From Bacteroidales bacterium (GTDB lineage Bacteria; Bacteroidota; Bacteroidia; Bacteroidales; Muribaculaceae): 35,376 nt of DNA. A program made the translations under genes and the position numbers. Numbering within the stretch: the first letter of the stretch is position 1; each line of letters starts with the position of its first letter. Shown piece after piece: positions 6,812 through 13,237 of the stretch. The notes below the pieces were generated by a model, which did no database searches, was not told where the DNA came from, and was given only the letters and a program-made list of their open reading frames with translations. Location: contig JAJBUH010000074.1 in assembly GCA_020860445.1 (NCBI GenBank), positions 1 through 35,376 on the forward strand, in the 5' to 3' direction.

Positions 6812-7110
6812 ATGAGACGACCAGACAAGCTAAGGATCATCGTCGAGACCCTGCGCTCGACCGTTCCGGCCGAGGCCGAGATAATACTCTACGGCTCCGA
6901 GGCCAGGACCTCCTCGAGATGCTGGGCGAGCATTTCGCCAAGCCGGGGCTTATATCCGAGGGGTGGCTGAGTGCCTACTCTGAGCTTTTCCACGCCTGGA
7001 TAGCCGAGGACTACGACCTCGCCCCCGAGCCCACCCGGGCCCAGGCCGACACCCTCTGCGCCAAAGCCGCCTTCCTCATCGACACAGCCTCAGTCCTCCT
7101 CAAGAATTGA
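6812..7110 (+). pseudogene. Broken second copy of MNT-HEPN with an internal deletion
   Basis: The first ~32 codons (to GSEAR) match the gene at 2202, then the sequence jumps to the HEPN helix DLLEMLGEHFAKPG and follows the original to its stop. About 430 bp are missing, including the RGD/SDFD site and the R-x5-H motif. The junction falls on CCAGG, present at both deletion ends in the intact copy, so a microhomology-mediated deletion is likely. The frame is shifted after the junction and stops within about 20 codons. The preceding 20 nt (AGCC(A/T)ATCCCC) and following promoter-like block match the intact copy, so the duplication was larger than the gene. Confidence 0.85.
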
Positions 7111-7142
7111 AAAACTTTTCCCCCGATTTTGTGGTTAGAGAG
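7107..7142 (+). promoter_or_regulatory. Decayed island promoter block after the broken MNT-HEPN
   Basis: TTGAAAAACTTTTCCCCC and GATTTTGTGGTTAGAGAG are present but the -7 half is missing, exactly as at 2936-2972. It was copied together with MNT-HEPN. Confidence 0.6.
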
Positions 7143-7149
7143 AAAACAC

Positions 7150-7174
7150 GGAACAGGGGACAGGAACTTGTTCC
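7150..7174. repeat. Variant palindromic repeat (GGAACA...TTGTTCC)
   Basis: GGAACAGGGGACAGGAACTTGTTCC keeps the GGGGACAGG core of the GTGAAC family but has different, mutually complementary arms (GGAACA/TTGTTCC). Arm changes that preserve pairing suggest that the folded structure is selected. Confidence 0.55.
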
Positions 7175-7452
7175 ACCCAATCTACCCGCATCTAAGCCAT
7201 CGCACAGTCGAGCCAGAACCAATATCCAAAGGCATGAATGCGCCCCCAAACCAGTCAGGAAGGAAGTAAAATTCGTGGAAAAGTTTTAGAGTAAAGAATT
7301 CTGTAATTACGATTTCCAAAGGAGCTGGGTATGGAATGACTGCTCAATCTGAATATCCATGTGGCAAATAGCGACAGGCAAGTTTAAGATGCCAATTTGG
7401 CATCTTAAACTTGCCTGTCGCTATTTGCTTAAGTCATCTGCAATCCACACGT
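7175..7452. other. Non-coding gap with a 65-nt near-perfect palindrome
   Basis: No convincing gene is seen here. The notable content is the palindrome at 7364-7428. The remainder (7175-7363) is lower-GC sequence without recognisable homology, possibly an eroded gene end. Confidence 0.5.
7364..7428. repeat. Long palindrome, 32-bp perfect arms with a 1-nt centre
   Basis: 7364-7395 (GCAAATAGCGACAGGCAAGT and onward) is the exact reverse complement of 7397-7428 around T7396. As RNA it would form a long hairpin; as DNA it could extrude a cruciform. There is no U-tract. It may be a strong terminator, a small structured RNA, or an inverted duplication of recent origin. Confidence 0.85.
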
Positions 7453-7479
7453 GTGAACAGGGGACAGGTCCGCGTTCAC
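7453..7479. repeat. GTGAAC...GTTCAC palindromic repeat, copy 3
   Basis: GTGAACAGGGGACAGGTCCG then CGTTCAC, followed by the same CCTCCCGCAGGGACAGG flank and GC-rich linker as copy 2, then the promoter at 7565-7596. Confidence 0.75.
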
Positions 7480-7564
7480 ACCCTCCCTCCCGCAGGGACA
7501 GGCCAGCGCGGGAGCGCCGAGGCCGGGTAGGGAAGCCTCCCGATTGAAAAACTTTTCCCCCGAT

Positions 7565-7596
7565 TTTGTGGTTAGACAGAAAAAGCGTATATTTGC
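7565..7596 (+). promoter_or_regulatory. Island promoter of the split MNT/HEPN pair
   Basis: TTTG 7565-7568 and TATATTTGC 7588-7596 with a 19-nt spacer, in the shared context GATTTTGTGGTTAGACAGA. The predicted leader to the ATG at 7634 is about 30 nt. Confidence 0.8.
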
Positions 7597-7633
7597 GGAG
7601 AATATTTTTATTCCCCAACCCCCATAAAGCCCA

Positions 7634-7948
7634 ATGAACAAAGAAAGTGAAGTAAAAAGACTCATCGTAACCACCGTCAGAGCTGCGGAGCCCACCTCAG
7701 AGATATTCCTCTTTGGTTCAAGGGCGCGAGGTGATTTCCGCGAGGATTCTGATTGGGATGTCCTTGTGCTCATTGACGGGGATAAGGTCACTTCCCAACA
7801 ATTTGACGCCATCAATTACGAGGTCTGGAGCAGAGGGCTCGAAATGGAGGAGGAAATCAATGTCGTGATCCGTACCAAAAAGGATTGGCGCACCCGCACA
7901 GCATCTTTGTTTCACCATAATGTCACAGCCGAAGGAATACGCCTATGA
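7634..7948 (+). CDS. MNT-domain nucleotidyltransferase (MntA-like antitoxin)
   Basis: A 104-residue minimal nucleotidyltransferase with FGSRARGD (G28-S29 to D34) and S39-D40-W41-D42, the GS-x10-DxD metal site. At the position of the third acidic residue it reads EEINVV (N76), where the fused homologue at 2202 has EEDIDV, so catalysis may be weakened. The stop overlaps the HEPN start by 4 bp. In MntA-HepT systems this enzyme AMPylates the HEPN toxin to neutralise it. Confidence 0.85.
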   Translation: MNKESEVKRLIVTTVRAAEPTSEIFLFGSRARGDFREDSDWDVLVLIDGDKVTSQQFDAINYEVWSRGLEMEEEINVVIRTKKDWRTRTASLFHHNVTAEGIRL

Positions 7949-8343
7949 CCCCAGAAGAAAGAAAAGCCATAGTTGAATACCGCCTTGAAAAATGCCATAA
8001 CACCCTGGCCAACGTAAGGCGCCTGTTCGACCTCGAGATGTACGCCGAATGCGCCAACAGGATGTATTACGCTGTGTATTATGCCTGTAGCGCCCTCTTG
8101 ATCAAAAACGCCATAGCAGCAAATTCCCATTCTGGAGTCATGGTGATGATGGACAAGCACTTTGTCAAGGAAGGCAAATTGCCGGTAGAAATGGGCAAGC
8201 TGATGCGCAAAGTATTCACCATCCGCCAAGAAAGCGATTACGATGATTTCATCGACATGGACAAGGAGGATTTGGCTCCGCTTCTTACGCCTGTAACCGA
8301 GCTCATCGCTCGCATCGAATCATTGATAGGGCTTGTTGGATGA
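7945..8343 (+). CDS. HEPN-domain protein (HepT-like toxin) with altered active site
   Basis: A 132-residue helical HEPN protein, coupled to the MNT gene. The segment NRMYYAVYYACSALL aligns with NRAYYACHYAASAVM of the fused protein at 2202: R39 is kept but the expected histidine is Y45. The canonical HEPN ribonuclease signature is R-x4-6-H, so this protein may be inactive as an RNase or belong to a non-catalytic HEPN branch. The gene ends 8 nt before the next palindromic repeat. Confidence 0.85.
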   Translation: MTPEERKAIVEYRLEKCHNTLANVRRLFDLEMYAECANRMYYAVYYACSALLIKNAIAANSHSGVMVMMDKHFVKEGKLPVEMGKLMRKVFTIRQESDYDDFIDMDKEDLAPLLTPVTELIARIESLIGLVG

Positions 8344-8351
8344 GCGCTACT

Positions 8352-8378
8352 GTGAACACGGGACAGGTCCCCGTTCAC
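8352..8378. repeat. GTGAAC...GTTCAC palindromic repeat, copy 4
   Basis: Same family, core CGGGACAGGTCCCC. It directly follows the HEPN gene and stands upstream of the gmd promoter, with the CCTCCCGCAGGGGACAGG flank conserved. Confidence 0.75.
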
Positions 8379-8475
8379 ACCCCTCCCCTCCCGCAGGGGA
8401 CAGGTGAGCGTGGGAGCGGCCAGTTACAGCCAAGGCGGCGATAGAGGAGCCGAAACGAAAAACTTTTCCACCGAT

Positions 8476-8507
8476 TTTGTGGTTAGACAGAAAAAGCGTA
8501 TATTTGC
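8476..8507 (+). promoter_or_regulatory. gmd promoter (TTTG-n19-TATATTTGC)
   Basis: TTTG 8476-8479, TATATTTGC 8499-8507, spacer 19 nt, in the same GATTTTGTGGTTAGACAGA context as the cargo promoters. Transcription should start near 8512, only about 8-14 nt before the candidate ATGs at 8520 and 8526. Confidence 0.8.
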
Positions 8508-8519
8508 GGAGAAGAATAA

Positions 8520-9614
8520 ATGAATATGAAGACTGCATTGATAACCGGGGTGACTGGCCAGGACGGCTCTTACCTCGCCGAGTTCCTCCTCGACAAGGGA
8601 TATGATGTGCACGGAACCATCCGCCGCTCGTCGGTTGATTTCCGCGAACGTATAGCCCACCTCGAGGGCCATCCCAACTTCCACCTACACTACGCCGACC
8701 TGGGCGACTCGATGTCGATCATGCAAGTGATCAGCAAGGTCCAGCCCGATGAGATATACAACCTGGCTGCGCAGAGCCACGTGCAAGTGTCGTTTGACTC
8801 GCCCGAATACACGGCCAACGTCGATGCCACCGGAGTGCTGCGCATCCTCGAGGCCGTGCGCCTTTGCGGCCTCAAGGACAAGACCCGCATCTATCAGGCC
8901 TCGACCTCAGAGCTGTACGGCAAGGTCGAAGAAGTGCCGCAAAACGAGAACACTCCCTTCCATCCTTACTCGCCCTACGCCGTGGCCAAGCTGTATGGCT
9001 TCTGGATCGTCAAGGAATACCGCGAGGCGTACGATATGTACTGCTGCTCGGGAATTTTGTTTAACCACGAATCGGAGCGCCGAGGCGAAACCTTCGTGAC
9101 CCGCAAGATCACCCTCGCCGCGGCCCGCATCGCCCAGGGCAAGCAAGACAAGCTGCTGCTCGGCAACCTGTCGAGCCTCCGCGACTGGGGCTACGCCAAG
9201 GACTACGTGGAGTGCATGTGGCTGATTCTGCAGCAGCCCAAGCCCGAGGACTTCGTGATCGCCACCGGCGAGCAGCACTCGGTGCGCGAGTTCTGCGAGC
9301 TCGCTTTCCGCCGCGTGGGCATCGAATTGAAATGGGAGGGCGAGGGCCCGGACGAGAAGGGCATCGACCAAGCTACCGGCAAGGTGCTGGTCGAGGTATC
9401 GCCCGATTTCTACCGCCCGACCGACGTGGTCAACCTGTGGGGCGACCCGACAAAGGCCAAGGCCAAGCTGGGCTGGAACCCGTCAAAAACCTCGTTGGAG
9501 CAGCTTGTCAACCTGATGGTTGACAGCGACATGGCCAAGGTAGCGGCTGAGCGCGCCGGCGAGAGCGTCAGGATGAACCTCGAAGAGTACCTCGAAAAAG
9601 GTATTGTGAAGTAA
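8520..9614 (+). CDS. gmd: GDP-mannose 4,6-dehydratase
   Basis: A 364-residue SDR enzyme converting GDP-mannose to GDP-4-keto-6-deoxymannose, the first step of GDP-L-fucose synthesis. The NADP-binding [10 protein letters not shown] is at 10-19; the catalytic region has STSELYGKV and [11 protein letters not shown] (Tyr-x3-Lys). Length is normal for Gmd. The start is ATG 8520 or 8526 (MNMK); both are very close to the predicted transcription start and neither has a clear ribosome-binding site. The partner fcl lies about 1.1 kb downstream. Product use is probably fucosylation of capsule or glycoproteins, as is common in gut Bacteroidales (inference). Confidence 0.95.
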   Translation: MNMKTALITGVTGQDGSYLAEFLLDKGYDVHGTIRRSSVDFRERIAHLEGHPNFHLHYADLGDSMSIMQVISKVQPDEIYNLAAQSHVQVSFDSPEYTANVDATGVLRILEAVRLCGLKDKTRIYQASTSELYGKVEEVPQNENTPFHPYSPYAVAKLYGFWIVKEYREAYDMYCCSGILFNHESERRGETFVTRKITLAAARIAQGKQDKLLLGNLSSLRDWGYAKDYVECMWLILQQPKPEDFVIATGEQHSVREFCELAFRRVGIELKWEGEGPDEKGIDQATGKVLVEVSPDFYRPTDVVNLWGDPTKAKAKLGWNPSKTSLEQLVNLMVDSDMAKVAAERAGESVRMNLEEYLEKGIVK

Positions 9615-9622
9615 AGGGAAGA

Positions 9623-9745
9623 CCCATACGGATCAAACGGATTCCAGCAGATTCCGTTTTTATCCGTTCAATCCGAATGGATTATAATCCTAACCGATAA
9701 AACGGAACCCAGCTGATTCTGTTTTAATCCGCTAAATCCGCATGG
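9623..9745 (+). repeat. 123-bp direct repeat, copy A
   Basis: By eye identical to 10415-10537. It is AT-rich, made of variants of CGGATT/AATCCG, and contains the perfect palindrome GGATTATAATCC. Confidence 0.85.
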
Positions 9746-9964
9746 CTAAAAAATCCCTCGCAGATTAAACGGATTAAACAGATCTGCGGAAATCTGCTGA
9801 ATCTGCGAGACCAAAAACCACGAAGGGCACTAAGAACTCACGAAGTTCACGAAGGGGTTCTTACTTCTGATGGGATTGGGCCGCAAGGCCACGAAGCCGC
9901 TGACGCTTGGTCAAGGCCACGAAGACCTGCTCCTCAACCCCATCAGCAACCCGAATCGACCCGG

Positions 9965-10083
9965 TAGGCCGGAGCCACCACTTCAGTGGTGGACGTGTGA
10001 ATGGAAAAATTGTGGTTTTGAAAAGGATAAAAAAATTAGGATTAAACCTGTTGGCCCACCACTGAAGTGGTGGCTCCGGCCTA
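9965..10083. repeat. Inverted pair of CCACCACT palindromic repeats
   Basis: 9965-9992 (TAGGCCGGAGCCACCACTTC then AGTGGTGG) and its exact reverse complement at 10056-10083 flank 63 nt. Each contains the self-complementary core CCACCACT-TC-AGTGGTGG. Further copies are at 33330-33495. Confidence 0.85.
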
Positions 10084-10172
10084 CAGCCTTGCTCCGCAGC
10101 CCCGTCAGCAACCCGAAGCAACCTTGTTGGCGGAGGCGCGTGTCTCGGACTACGCCCATCAGGCGAAGGCAC

Positions 10173-10360
10173 TCTACACAGATTGCACAGATGGCACGCA
10201 GACATAAGATGGCAATCCATTCCATAGAGCGCAAGCGCGCTGACAGATGTCACAGACCATCCGGATGGCATCTGTGGAAATCTGTCGGCGCGACCGCGCC
10301 TCTAAGGAATTGATTTCGCAGGCGTGGTCTCTGTGTGCCATCTATGCCATCTGTGTATAG
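10173..10360. repeat. Nested ACAGAT/ATCTGT inverted repeats
   Basis: The outer arms (CTACACAGATTGCACAGATG near 10173 and its imperfect complement ending near 10360) enclose an inner GC-flanked hairpin (about 10230-10305) with GACAGAT/ATCTGTC arms. It is related in wording to the palindrome at 22252-22315. Confidence 0.6.
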
Positions 10361-10414
10361 ACCCACCGCCAGCAACCCATCCTCAGGGCTCCTTCATATT
10401 CTTAGTGGTTAAGC

Positions 10415-10537
10415 CCCATACGGATCAAACGGATTCCAGCAGATTCCGTTTTTATCCGTTCAATCCGAATGGATTATAATCCTAACCGATAAAACGGAAC
10501 CCAGCTGATTCTGTTTTAATCCGCTAAATCCGCATGG
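10415..10537 (+). repeat. 123-bp direct repeat, copy B
   Basis: Second exact copy of 9623-9745, same orientation, 792 bp apart. Confidence 0.85.
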
Positions 10538-10756
10538 TTTAATTTTCGCCATGGTGCTTTTCTTTAACCACGGAGAGACGGAGGGCCACGGAGAAACATG
10601 GCAGTTTTTTACACGGAGGCGATGAATCGCTGCGGAGGACAGGGAGGCCATCCGGATTCGGGCCCGCGAGGGCGCTGGGCCCACCACGCTGACGCAACAC
10701 GCCGCTTCGGGTCGCTGATACAGTCCCAATGGACATTAATTTGTTTGTTTTTATTT

Positions 10757-11698
10757 ATGGAAAAAGATTCTAAGATATATGTTGCCGGGCACCGCGGGAT
10801 GGTGGGCTCGGCGATTGTGAGGGAATTGGAAAGGCAAGGATACCACAATATCGTGACCAGGACCCACAAGGAATTGGATTTGATTAACCAGAGAGAGGTC
10901 GAGCGGTTCTTTGAGGAGGAGCGTCCCGAGTACGTGTTCCTCGCCGCCGCCAAGGTCGGCGGCATCGAGGCCAACCAGTCGGCCCTCGCCGACTTCATGT
11001 ACGACAACATGATGCTGGAGATGAACGTCATCCACGCCGCGTGGAAGACCGGGGTGAAGAAGCTGGAGTTCCTCGGCTCGTCGTGCATCTACCCGCGCCT
11101 GGCGCCTCAGCCCATGCCCGAGAGCTGCCTGCTGACGAGCAGCCTCGAGCCCACCAACGAGGCCTACGCCCTGGCCAAGATTTCGGGCCTGAAGTACTGC
11201 GAGTACCTAAACCGCCAGTACGGCACCGACTACATCTCGGTGATGCCCACCAACCTGTACGGCCCCAACGACAACTACCACCCCGAGCACAGCCACGTGC
11301 TGCCGGCGCTGATACGCCGCTTCCACGAGGCAAAGGTCAACGGCCTGGAGGAGGTCACCTGCTGGGGGGACGGAAGCCCGCTGAGGGAGTTCCTCTACGT
11401 CGACGACCTGGCCAACCTGTGCGTATTCCTTATGAACAACTACTCGGGCAACGAGACCGTCAACGCCGGCACTGGCAAGGAGCTGACAATCCGCAAATTG
11501 ACCGAGCTGGTGGCTCGCGTCATCGGCTACGATGGCCGAATCCTGTGGGACGCCTCGCGCCCCAATGGCACCCCGCGCAAGCTCCTCGATGTCTCCAAAG
11601 CCAAGGCCCTTGGCTGGACCTACAGGACAGAATTGGAGGACGGCATCCGCCTCGCCTATCAGGATTTCCTGAATAATCCCATGAGGGCAGAGCGGTAG
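10757..11698 (+). CDS. fcl: GDP-L-fucose synthase
   Basis: A 313-residue SDR epimerase/reductase completing GDP-L-fucose from the Gmd product. [10 protein letters not shown] (11-20) binds [21 protein letters not shown] carries the catalytic Ser/Cys region and [15 protein letters not shown] the Tyr-x3-Lys. The ATG at 10757 is chosen because the family starts just before this nucleotide-binding strand; the open frame further upstream reads through repeat DNA. No strong promoter is visible nearby, so it may depend on gmd read-through or on a promoter within the repeats. Confidence 0.95.
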   Translation: MEKDSKIYVAGHRGMVGSAIVRELERQGYHNIVTRTHKELDLINQREVERFFEEERPEYVFLAAAKVGGIEANQSALADFMYDNMMLEMNVIHAAWKTGVKKLEFLGSSCIYPRLAPQPMPESCLLTSSLEPTNEAYALAKISGLKYCEYLNRQYGTDYISVMPTNLYGPNDNYHPEHSHVLPALIRRFHEAKVNGLEEVTCWGDGSPLREFLYVDDLANLCVFLMNNYSGNETVNAGTGKELTIRKLTELVARVIGYDGRILWDASRPNGTPRKLLDVSKAKALGWTYRTELEDGIRLAYQDFLNNPMRAER

Positions 11699-11700
11699 GC

Positions 11701-11760
11701 AGTGTGGCCGCGCCGCCTCGGCGCTGGGCAGTGTGGCCGCGCCGCCCCCGGCGCAGCCAC
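11701..11760. repeat. Two tandem GTGTGGCCGCGCC elements between convergent genes
   Basis: Units at 11701-11729 and 11730-11754 fill the gap between the ends of fcl and rodA, then AGCCACAC closes the block. Their GC-rich hairpins could serve as a bidirectional terminator. Confidence 0.75.
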
Positions 11761-11761
11761 A

Positions 11762-13237
11762 CTAATACGCTAAGACGAATTTGCGGGAGGCGTCGATGCG
11801 GAGCAGGATGAAGAGCAGGATGGTGAAGCCCCAGAGCGAGGAACCGCCATAACTGAAGAATGGCAGCGGGATGCCGATCACCGGGCATAGCCCGATCACC
11901 ATGCCGATATTGATGCAGAAGTGGAATATGAAATACGACGCCACGCAATACGCGTAGACGCGTCCAAACGTCGTGGGCTGCCGTTCCGCTATATGCACTA
12001 TCCTGAAAATCAGCATCAAGAACAGAATCTCGACACCCACAGTGCCCCAGAATCCCTCCTCCTCGCCGATGGTGCAAAAGATAAAGTCGGTGTGCTGCTC
12101 AGGCACATATTTCAGCTTGGTCTGCGTACCCTGCAAGAATCCCTTGCCCAGCAAGCCGCCCGAACCAATAGCAATCTTCGACTGATTCACATTATACCCG
12201 GCGCCGCGCAGGTCCTCCTCCATACCCAGCACCACCTTGATGCGCATCTGCTGGTGAGGCTGCAACTGGTCAAATGCAATGTTGACCATAAAGAGGAATC
12301 CCACAGCCAGGATAGCCGTCACCACCGGCACCAACAGGCCGCGTATATGGGTGCGTATAGTCTCAAAAATCAAATACAGGCAAGCCACCCCGATGATGCC
12401 CAGCATGGCCATCATGCCCGGCACCTCAAAGTTAGAGAAATTGACTGTCACCGCCAGGCCGATACCGGCCACCAGGTACCATATCAGGATGTTGCGCGTC
12501 ACCTCGGCGCGGCGCTTGCCATAGAGAGCCGTCATCAACACAGTCACGCCCATCGTAATCACCAAAATCCAGAATTGGCCCGTGTCGATGCCCATGATTT
12601 GCGACTCGGTAAACTTGACCGCCACCACGAATATCACCACGCTGAACAGCGCCGCAAACAGTATCAACCCGCTCATGCCCTCGCGGTAAAGCACGAAGAA
12701 TAGCGACAGATACACCAGCGCCGAGCCCGTCTCATTCTCAAGCAGAATCAGCGCAATGGGCATCATGATGATCAGCAGCGCTCGCGCATAGTTGGTCCAC
12801 TTGGCATTAAGTACAAAATTATACCCGGCAAACAGGCGCGCCAACGCCAACGCCGTGGCAAACTTGGCAAACTCGGCCGGCTGCAAACTCACCGGGCCGA
12901 TGATCAGCCACGAGTGCGAGCCCTTGATATCCGGCGCTATGAAAGCCGTCGCCAACAGCAACAGGCACATCAGCACATAGATAGCGTAGGCGTAAGTCTC
13001 ATAAATGCGCGTCTCAATCAGCAGCAGTATCAAGCCGATGCCGAAGCTTAGGGCAATCCAGCGCATCTGCTTGCCCGAGAACTCAGTGAACGCAAACATG
13101 CTGGCCTCGTCAAAATCGTAAGCGGCCGCATAGATGCTGATGGCGCCAAACAGCACCATCACCGTGTAGAGCAGGATCACCGTCCAGTCAAGGTTGCGGA
13201 ATATCGAGTCGGATGGCTTATTTTTTGGGAGGGGCAT
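11762..13237 (-). CDS. rodA: RodA, SEDS peptidoglycan glycosyltransferase
   Basis: A 491-residue polytopic membrane protein of the FtsW/RodA/SpoVE family, which polymerises lipid II during cell elongation with PBP2. Family regions visible include NLDWTVILLYTVMVLFGAIS, the GSHSWLIIGPVSLQPAEFAK segment and the C-terminal VIGIPLPFFSYGGSSLWG motif. It is longer than the proteobacterial protein, as is usual in Bacteroidetes. The start overlaps the end of the PBP2 gene by 20 nt; last gene of the mre block. Confidence 0.95.
   Translation of the reverse strand: MPLPKNKPSDSIFRNLDWTVILLYTVMVLFGAISIYAAAYDFDEASMFAFTEFSGKQMRWIALSFGIGLILLLIETRIYETYAYAIYVLMCLLLLATAFIAPDIKGSHSWLIIGPVSLQPAEFAKFATALALARLFAGYNFVLNAKWTNYARALLIIMMPIALILLENETGSALVYLSLFFVLYREGMSGLILFAALFSVVIFVVAVKFTESQIMGIDTGQFWILVITMGVTVLMTALYGKRRAEVTRNILIWYLVAGIGLAVTVNFSNFEVPGMMAMLGIIGVACLYLIFETIRTHIRGLLVPVVTAILAVGFLFMVNIAFDQLQPHQQMRIKVVLGMEEDLRGAGYNVNQSKIAIGSGGLLGKGFLQGTQTKLKYVPEQHTDFIFCTIGEEEGFWGTVGVEILFLMLIFRIVHIAERQPTTFGRVYAYCVASYFIFHFCINIGMVIGLCPVIGIPLPFFSYGGSSLWGFTILLFILLRIDASRKFVLAY

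Larger units (their letters stand above)
9615..10756. other. 1.1-kb non-coding region of nested repeats between gmd and fcl
   Basis: No credible gene is seen. The content in order is: a 123-bp repeat (9623-9745); CACGAAG-type short repeats (9811-9860); an inverted pair of CCACCACT palindromes (9965-9992, 10056-10083); nested ACAGAT/ATCTGT inverted repeats (about 10173-10360); the second exact copy of the 123-bp repeat (10415-10537); and a CACGGAGAG-type repeat (10568-10595). Confidence 0.7.

Noticed and set aside
2977-8378. The GTGAAC palindromes as insertion-sequence terminal repeats or att sites.
   Set aside because: No transposase or integrase is encoded between any pair, and the elements are single palindromes linked to promoters; kept as repeats, with the mobility question left to the findings.
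10598-10756. N-terminal extension of fcl to 10598.
   Set aside because: The extra 53 residues come from repeat DNA, and the family starts just before the GHRGMVGSA strand.
9615-10756. A possible small gene at 9870-10313.
   Set aside because: The frame runs through CCACCACT and ACAGAT repeats on both sides, with no start signal and no recognisable protein pattern.
11921-12703. A 260-codon open frame opposite rodA, and similar long frames opposite mrdA, mreB and purH.
   Set aside because: They are antisense shadows of well-identified genes with skewed composition (His, Gln and Arg-rich) and no motifs.
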